Shown here piece by piece: positions 53,401-62,400 of a stretch of DNA of 64,000 nt (its first letter is position 1; every line of letters starts with the position of its first letter). The DNA is from Chamaea fasciata (Eukaryota; Chordata; Aves; Passeriformes; Sylviidae), in NCBI GenBank assembly GCA_029207755.1, contig JARCOQ010000002.1:43727744-43791743 (forward strand), written 5' to 3'. Both the position numbers and the translations under genes were made by a program. The notes beneath the pieces are model-generated. The model saw only the letters and a program-made list of their open reading frames with translations, did not search any database and was not told the origin of the DNA.

Positions 53401-56400
53401 GGCACAAAGCTGAAATGGTCTTGTTCCAATAACTGCAGTAGATGTTGCAGCTTTAAAAGAGACAGCCAACTTCTAGTAAAGCTTTGTAATATTAAGTAGG
53501 TCTTTCTAGTATCAAATCTGGAGTCTGAGCTTTCGCTGTTTTCCACAGGACATTATCCCCATATCCACTGCTGGCATGCTTTAATTTGGAGCCAGTGCTG
53601 GCTTTTCCATTGGTGGGTTCATTGGAGCCTGTGACACAGATTTGTCTCATCTTTAGCTCCCTATGCGTTAACACGATGAAATCCTTTGGGTGCCCTGAGG
53701 TTCAGCGTGCCCTTCCACCTGCAGTTGGCTGTGCCAGGTTCTGTGTCCCTGCTGGTGGCATTAACCTCTGTGTTCCCGTGGCAGGGCGTGAAGAGGAAAG
53801 CCGTGTCGGAGTACCAGTCGCACGATGACAGCTCGGAAAACTCCGAGTGCAGCTTCCCGTTCAAATACGCCTATGGGGTAAACGCGTGGAAGCACTGGGT
53901 AAAGTCTCGCTATTTAGACGAGGAGCTTCCAGAGTTAGAGGAGCTGAAGTCAAGTAAGTATTTCCAAAAATCTGGCATCCAGATTCTGACCTGGTAGGGA
54001 AAATTGCTGTACTTGTGTGATTCTCAGCTGGAATTTTTGTTAGAATTTTTCTCATGCCCTTAATGTTCCCAGCATGACTTTATTTTACCACAGCGGTGCC
54101 AAACTCTTTTTTTTTTTTTTTTTCCTATTTTTTTCTTATTTGGTTCAAAATGCTGAATCTCACACTTCTCCTGGAAGCTAGCACAGCTCCTTCTTGTCTG
54201 TTCTGATTTTCTGTGACCATTTTGATCTTTTGTTTGCATCCTATTTTTCCTCGTATTCTAACTCACTTCAGAGTTCACACCATTTCTGGGCTTTCAAATG
54301 GCAAGGGAGGGACATCCTCCTAGTCTTTGTCCTGTAACAAGATCTTCCTCTGAGGCTGGCATTACCTGCCTATGGAGCTCTGGCACAAGGTGGCCTTCGA
54401 TCCCCAGGAGCCATGCTGCACTTTCTGCAGTTCTCCTCTCTGTACACATTTGTTCTGTGAGGGAAAAGGGGAATTGCTGCTACTCCTGCTGCTTTTCAGC
54501 TCCCACATGCATCTCAGCACCCTTCTGTTGTGCTCTTGGATCTTTGGAAACTGCCCTTCCCCCTCAAGGTGCCCCTCTACACCACTGGCTTCACATCAGC
54601 ATCTTGGGCTGCTTCTGTGTCATCCTGAGCTGTGAATGACAGTAAATTTGTTAGCAGGTGTTACTGCATTTGGTTTAGACTTTACTGTGGGAGCCTTGAT
54701 TGTTTTAATACAGACCTAACATTTTAACTGCTTAGTATATTTTAGTCTCATTCATTGGTTAATGGAGAGGACATCAAGCCAGTTTCCCACTTTCCAGTCA
54801 AAAAATACCCCATCCCACATTTGCTATGTGTCAATTCTGTTGTATAATGTAGCATTTCTTCTCTATTTTACAGTAAAGTCTGTGAAATTAAAGGAAGATC
54901 TATTATCACATACTTCAGCTGAGTTAAACTATGGGTTGACACATTTTGTCAATGAAATTCGAAGGCCTAATGGAGAGAACTATGCACCTGACAGCATCTA
55001 TTATCTGTGTCTTGGAATTCAGGAGGTTAGTAGAGGCTGTAGAGATGGGAAATGGAGCTGCTGATTTGACTGTAACCCATTTCAGTAGAAGAGTGGAGAT
55101 AACATGGATTTACTGGCTAGGAGCTACCCTTAATACATGGCTGTGATCAGGCTGCTATATAATCACATTGTAGAAAGCTGTCTGTGTAGGAAATGAGTTT
55201 GCAGACCCATCCTGAAAACTCAAACACAGATTGGTATATTGTAATGCTTTTAAGCTTCTTGCTGGGTTAAAGCAAGTAATTAACCCAGTCAAAAACTACA
55301 TAGTCTTCTCAAATGCTGTGCTTCATTTTGTTTGCTAAAGATGTCCAGTGTAAAAACGGAATGAAACAAGGCATGATCTCTAAGCATTTTACTAATTCCT
55401 TAGCACATAGAGGAAGCAATCTAATTAAATATCTTTTGGGGAGGTTCTACTTTACTGAGTGCTGCAGACTGGACATGCAGGATAGAGTGCAGGAAACTCT
55501 GCTACATTGACTCTTACACAGAGTTAAGATAGGAAGGAGTCAGGTTAGATGTAATGTATGTGAAGGCAAAAATCTATCACTAGCTAACTAGAGAAGCTGT
55601 TTCACAGCGTATCTTTTAAGCAGGGAGAGCTGTCTTAATTTTTGCTACATAAGGCAAAACATAGGTAAAATAAGCAGTGTTCAGAGCTGAGAGCACAGAA
55701 AATTTCATTCAAGTTAAAAGGCAATAGAAGATGTGTATGATGTGGAAAGCAAGCTGCTCACAGGGTTTGCAGTTCTACTTAAACTCTTCCATACTTGAGG
55801 CAGTGGACTTGTATCAATTAACAAATTTTTTAATAGAAATATTTTAAAAATAAATAGTACAATAGTAATTTTCCTGTGTTGAAAGTATGCAAAAATGAAA
55901 AGTTAGTTGCTACCTTTGCCTCATCGTTGAAACTTGAGAAGCAAACATTGATTTTAGTCGGTGGCTTTTTAGTCAATATTGCTACAAGGCATGTTTCCAA
56001 TTGAGCCAGCTTTCTGCTTCTGCACTTCCATGATACACTGTCTCTCTGTACCTTTCTGGTGAATTGAAAATACTCATGTTAAGCAGATAAACAGTACACA
56101 GAGGAAAGTATGTGTTTATAAAATGGAACTCAAATAATATTTTTAAAATCTTTCTCTTTTTACCTTTGACATAGTCTATTTTGTCAGTCATGAAAGCTAG
56201 TTATGTATAAAACACCTTTTTTTTCAGCTCATCAGAACCATAGTGTGTGTGGCAACCACAATTATCATGAGGCTTAAGACGCATACACAATGCTGGAACA
56301 TTAGTGGAGCAACGTGTGGTCATTTTACTGTAATTTTACTGCTTATACTTAGTGTCCAGTATTTAATTCAGGGAATGTGAACAGCCCTGATGTGTTGGCT

Positions 56401-59400
56401 GGCCAGACTGGTAGGAAGATGCGCTGTGTTCTGATGAGTTTGCATTTCACAAAGGCAGACAGCAAGTGAGGGACAGAAACATGAGCTGTGAGGGGCTGCA
56501 TCCATCATCTGTGTGCTACTGGAAAATATTTGGGGGTGTACCACCCTTCTGAAGAAACATGTTTAAGCAAGATAGTGGTATGCTAAATGCAATGTAGTTG
56601 TCACAATGTACAATAAAACTCCATGGCCTCATAGAACTTGCTTGGTCCTTTCCATCTGACAACCCCAACCCTGAAAGAGAATAAATTGTCTGCTACTGCA
56701 TAGAAGGTGTTGGTTTTGTTGAACTTGGAAGGGGCTCAGAGGAGATGAAATTATGCCATTTAAAGTTGGGCCAAAGGTCATTAATATTTTGCTATCTTAG
56801 AGTAAGTTTCTCTTCAAAGGAAGAGAATGTAGGAACCATAGGCTAGTAAGAAAGTACATTACCTTTCCACTAGCATTACTGCACTCACTCATTGTGGCTA
56901 AATACACAGTTTGGAGCTTTTCCTCATGGATAGAATCTGGTTTGAGCCCAGGAGTCGTCAAGTCCTAAGTTGGTTGTTTTCTTGGTTTTTTTTATTTTGT
57001 AAAATAACTTTTTCCTATTGGTGAAGAACTGTAAAATCCATTCCAGGAAACTGGTCCCCGAGTCACATGGTGCAGTTTCTCTGTTCAGGTTCATTTGCAG
57101 GTGAAATTGTTCTGCCTTCAGACAGAAGTGGTTCAACAACGGTTTTGATAACTCTGAAGTAGTGATCCTGAAGAGTATCACACTTAGAAATAAAGGCTGC
57201 TGCATGATCAGACAGGCATCTAGTGGAGAGGGTTGATCTAGAGGGAGGTGTTAGCCTGTAGTGTTCCTTTGTTGCATCGTGGCCTTCGTTCTTTGTCACT
57301 AATTGGAATTATTGGGATTTGGTTTGGGGTTTTTTCCTTGTTTTTTGTATGCCTGGTAATGGGGTTGTTTGGGCAGGCTGATGGAGTTTGGCAGGTGTTT
57401 GTTTGAAGGCCAAACAAAATCGCTGTGGACAGCGATTCAGCCTGTTCTCTCCTCTGTTGTGGGATTCAGAGGCACATCCAGTTCCTTCCTGTGCGCTGCA
57501 GTTACAGTACTGCTCATCTCAGGTGGGAGTGGCTTGTGCTCATCCTGCCCCTGTAAGGTTTGTAGAGCAGCGGAGCACAGCCTTGTGGTTTGGGAGTGAA
57601 GGTTGGCAGGTTTGGGTGATAGGTTGGAGTCTGCCCTGCTACCCAACCTCATCATTCTGTAGACTGTGGTGCTGGTGGTCCGGAGAGATCCAGACTTCTA
57701 CTGGGGATGCCAGGGTTTAGTCAGCACTTACTGTGAACCAGGAAGAAGTAGTATTTTTGGTTGAGTTCTCACAGGCATGTCTGTGGATTGGTTTTGAACC
57801 AGTTTTCAGTTGTCATTTTCACTGCCAGCGTTCAGTGTGAGTGTTCAACGCAAACCAGAGAAAAATACATGGGGGAAAAATGTGCCAGGGAATGGAGGGG
57901 TGAACGCCATGAGCTTTATAGTAAGCAGTATTATCTGGCTTAGAATTGCTTTGTAAAATCAAAACTGGTTTATGTAGAAACAAGCACACGTGGGGGAATA
58001 TTGTGCTTTGAGGAATTAGTTAAACTTATCATATTAAAAGTTATCTAAATGAAAATTTTTCTGAAAACCTGTAGGAAGTGTGTTCATTCCTTTTCCCTTA
58101 TTATAAAATTAAATGCAAAGATAAGGAAGGCAGGATGTACTGAACCGTGATCACCTATTATAAATAAGTGTTGTGTTTAATGTTATTTCTAGCCTGGGTA
58201 CAGAAATAGATGCCATTTCCAGAAGCAAATGCATTTTTTGTCTGTCACTTCTATTACATTCGCTAACAGGCATGTTCTTGCAAGGATGATGCTGAAGTGG
58301 AAAGTTTAAGGAGCCAATCCTCCCTTTCTTAGAAATGTCTCTAGAGGGGATAATGTCAAATAGTAGTCCTCAGCCATTAATTCTTGGTAAAGGTTCAAAA
58401 GAATTTCTGTCTATAAGGTCAAGAGGGGTAAGATAATTAGATTGCAGAATAGGCCAGCGCCTTGCACTATCGTATCATCTTTCTTGCACTGCTGTGTATT
58501 ATTACTACAAGTATATGGGTTTTGGTGGGGTTTTTTCCCTCCGCTTTTGTATTGAAGGTGGTCTTGTTACTGTCTGGAGTTCACATTTAAAAGGGTAGGC
58601 TCTTACTAAATGCGGGTTTGTTTGGGGTTTTTTTTGAAGGCTTAGGTGGAGGAAAAGGTAAATTAGCTGTTTGTGGTTTGTGGGTTTTTTAATGACTGTC
58701 TGTTCATTGATACAATGTTGCACACAGGAAATCTTAGGGAAAAATGTTAGTTGTAATTAAACTGTGATTCATATCCAGTTAGAAATTTACAACATGCAAT
58801 TATATTGAAAGTAACTGTTACCTTTTAGGTACTGGAAAAGTGGCACAGCTTTATTTTTAGATACTGTTTTTCAGTTCAATTCTTGCGCAGTTACAAAAAA
58901 AAGAACCCTGTATCACGGGGGTTGTTCTAATCTGGAATTGTAAACACTGTGTCTCTCTCTTTTCTGTAGTATTTGTATAGAAGTAATCGAAAAGACAACA
59001 TATTTATTGATCCAATCTACCAGACGTTTGAACAGGAATTAAATAAAATCCTTCGAAGCTGGCAACCAAGCATACTTCCAGATGGTAATTTTCTTTTGTA
59101 TGTTTTTCATCTCTAAATAGTTATGTATTCTTAAGCATGCATATAAAGATATATATATGTATGTTATGTATTGCAGTAGTAGTTGATGAAGAATTACACA
59201 GCTGTCTTCTAATGTAAAAACTGTACCTGTTTTTATTTGTCTTGTTTCTGGGTAATCCAGGCTACAAGAGTTGTTTTTGCCACTGACATTAAAATTGACT
59301 ATACATGTTTAGGAGAGAAAGTGAAAAAAAGCTCTTTGACCTGTAGTTTTTACCTGGGCTGAACTTATTTTTTACCCCATTTTTTTTCCCAGATGGAAGC

Positions 59401-62400
59401 AAGCAGGCAGGCACTGAACTATATGCAGATAGGGCTAACAAGTGATCTGTTTTAGAATTTCTCACCTGGATTAGGAGGACTCTTTGCTGGGAGTTTTCTG
59501 CTCAGAAGGATCAACTGTTCATGGAGAAAGCAAATTTTTCCCAGCAGACCAGTGCTGGTGCTGAACTGCAGAATCAACTGTTCTTCCATCTTTCTTACAA
59601 TCCTCTCTTGAGTGAGGGTTTGTCCTTGCCAGACCCTTTGCTTTCTCTTCTCAATATTGGCTTCTCTCAGTGCAGCCCAGAGAGCCTCCATGTTGGGCCC
59701 TTCCTGTATCCCGTTATGGTCAAGGAGTGCTTTCCAAGTGAGATATCCATTAGTAATAATAATAAGGTACAATGTTTGGAGGCCTTAACCTGAGCAGAAT
59801 AAAATGAATATGCCTTTTATGACTGAATTAAGGTTACTCCATTGAATATTAATTTCTATGAAACAGCATGAGAGAGCTGCCTGTCAACAATGCTGTTGTA
59901 ACTTTGTAACTAAACAGTAATGTGTTCTCTCTGAATCAGCCTGTACTGATACTTTCCACTGACTCTCTCAGTGAGTGTCTTTAACAGGTGGGTTTGGGGA
60001 GTGTGGACATATAAAGAGATAAGTTTATCAGTGGCTTCTGTCATGGTAATTTTATTACATTTCACAGTTAAAAAAACTCGTAGGGTTTTTTGGTTGGTTG
60101 GTTGGTTGGTTGGTTGTTGTTGTTGTTTTACCTTGACACTTCATGGGTTAATCCATTTTATTTTCTCTCCTGTTCTTTTTTCCAAGGATCAATATTCTCT
60201 CGAGTTGAAGAAGATTACCTTTGGAGGATTAAGCAGCTAGGATCGCATTCACCTGTTGCTCTTTTGAATACTCTGTTCTACTTTAACACTAAATATTTTG
60301 GCCTGAAAACAGTGGAGCAGCACTTAAGACTTTCTTTTGGCACTGTTTTTAGACAGTGGAAGAAAAATCCTCTAACAATGGAAAGCAAAGCTTGTCTTCG
60401 ATATCAAGTGTCTTCCCTGTGCCGAGCTGATAATGAAGGTAGTATGGCAGTTCAAAATCAGTATTGCAGGAGCATCTGCATGGCACTGCTGAGGGACATC
60501 TGGGCACCTGGCCAGGAGCCAGAGCTCTACCTTTGCATACAAACTCTAGCAGCTCTCAGCTCGCAGAACTCTAATTGGAGTGTGTGGTCCATGGGGACCA
60601 TAGGGTCTCTGAGTTAATTTGAGTCCAGTGGTCTCCATGTGAATGCTGTGACTTTGCTGTGGCTGTGGGTGGCATTTCCAGTTTGCAGAATTGCACAGTT
60701 GTGGTGACAGCCTTGTGGTGCTTGGTGAGCTGCTTATGGGGAATTGTATTGAAAAATGTAAAATAACTTCAGATTATGGCTTAGAAGTTGTTGATTTTCT
60801 TCCTAAAGATAAAATTGCTACTGGAAAAAGAAAACATGAAGATGATGTGCCAGTATTTGAACAAATTGAAAACACATCTGATCCGGCTAGATGCCCTGTG
60901 AAAATGTTTGAGTGCTATCTGTCTAAAAGGTAAGTGTGATACAGGGTGATACAGACAGGGTGTGGAATAAACCAGGTCCAGAAAGGATCATGTTCTGATG
61001 CAACATGAAATGTGCTCAGACAAAGGGAATGGGTTGAAATCTTCTGAAAAATACCTGAATGAAAGTATTGAAATCTCCAGTTCTGTATCTGGACAAGATG
61101 TGCATAAAGTGTGGAAGCAGTGGAATATTCAGTGTTAATTGTCAAGGGCTCCATCTGGGAATGGCAATACAATTCAATTTTCTTACCTGGGAATATGAAG
61201 TATCGCTGCAGACAATTGCTAGCAAGGGATCTGGTGAGTTTTGCCACTGGAGGTTTTGTTTGTGATGTCCCCATCTCTTCACTAAGAACTGCATTAAGGC
61301 AATGGATTTGCTTCATTATAAGTTACCAGGCATCTGAAATGCAGATGCTTTTGAGGTACCGAATGTGGAAGCATGTTTAAAATATTTTGTAGTAGGAAAA
61401 CTACTCCTACTGGTGGTAACTCAGTATTCAGAAATAGCTTGTTTTCTTCCAGTCTCCACAATTAATTGGGCAGGAAAGAAGGAAGTAGAAATTATTACAT
61501 TAAAAAAAAAAAGCTTAGGCAACTCTTAAAAAAATAATTTACTAGCCAAGTGTTTTGGAAGCTTGAAAACAAGATTTCTTGGAAAGTACTTTTCCTTTAT
61601 TGTAACAGCCATTCAGGTATCTGATTTTAATGTAGATTTTGTGTGATGCCAAGGAAAATGTGGGCAAGTGAAACCAAAGAAATAAAATCGCCTTGTATAT
61701 ACAACACAATAAATTTGGCATGAGACTCAATGTGTGTTATGAAACAGCATCTTAGTCTTAAAGGTGAAGAAAGAGCTCGCACACAGCATCAGCAGAACCA
61801 TGAGCACGTGATGTTACAGAGAGAAACAAGTAAAGAGTAGCTTGTGGTCTGTTAATACAACCACCTGTTTTTCATAAACTCAGTTGATCCTGGTTGTTGC
61901 AGGGACATTTTGCCTTCACTTTCTCTACTGCCATGATTTGGAAAGGATTTGTTATTAAAAGGTCGAAATTGGATTTTTGGACTGAGTTACACAGTCACTG
62001 GGGGAGAGACCGTGTAGTTTTTTTTTTTTTTCTTTAGGAGGAACATCTCTTCTTTGGGGAAAAGTGTGCTCTTAAACCCATTTGGAGCATCAGTTAGGAT
62101 TGGTTTCAAGCCATGCTGTCCTGCAGATGTTGGTCACCATTGTTAACTAAAGCAGCAGATTGTTTCTTCTTGTTCTGCTTCTAATTTTGTTGAAATAATT
62201 TTAGTGGAATACTTAACACTGTAAAAATATTTGTAAAATTTTAGGTAATGCCAGCTGTTTGAAATGTACTTGGCAACCAGCGGACAGCTGTAGCTGAAAT
62301 TTCAGGATGCTTTCATTCACAGCTATGAAACGCTGTATTATTGTCTCGTTACAGTCTCAAACTGCACGTGAGGGATTTAGATTGGACATTAGGGAAGAAT

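Noticed and set aside
60090..60186. Extension of the W19 frame upstream to an ATG at 60090
   Set aside because: The upstream part translates the TTGG microsatellite and the polypyrimidine tract of the W19 acceptor. W19 needs a split Gly codon from W18.
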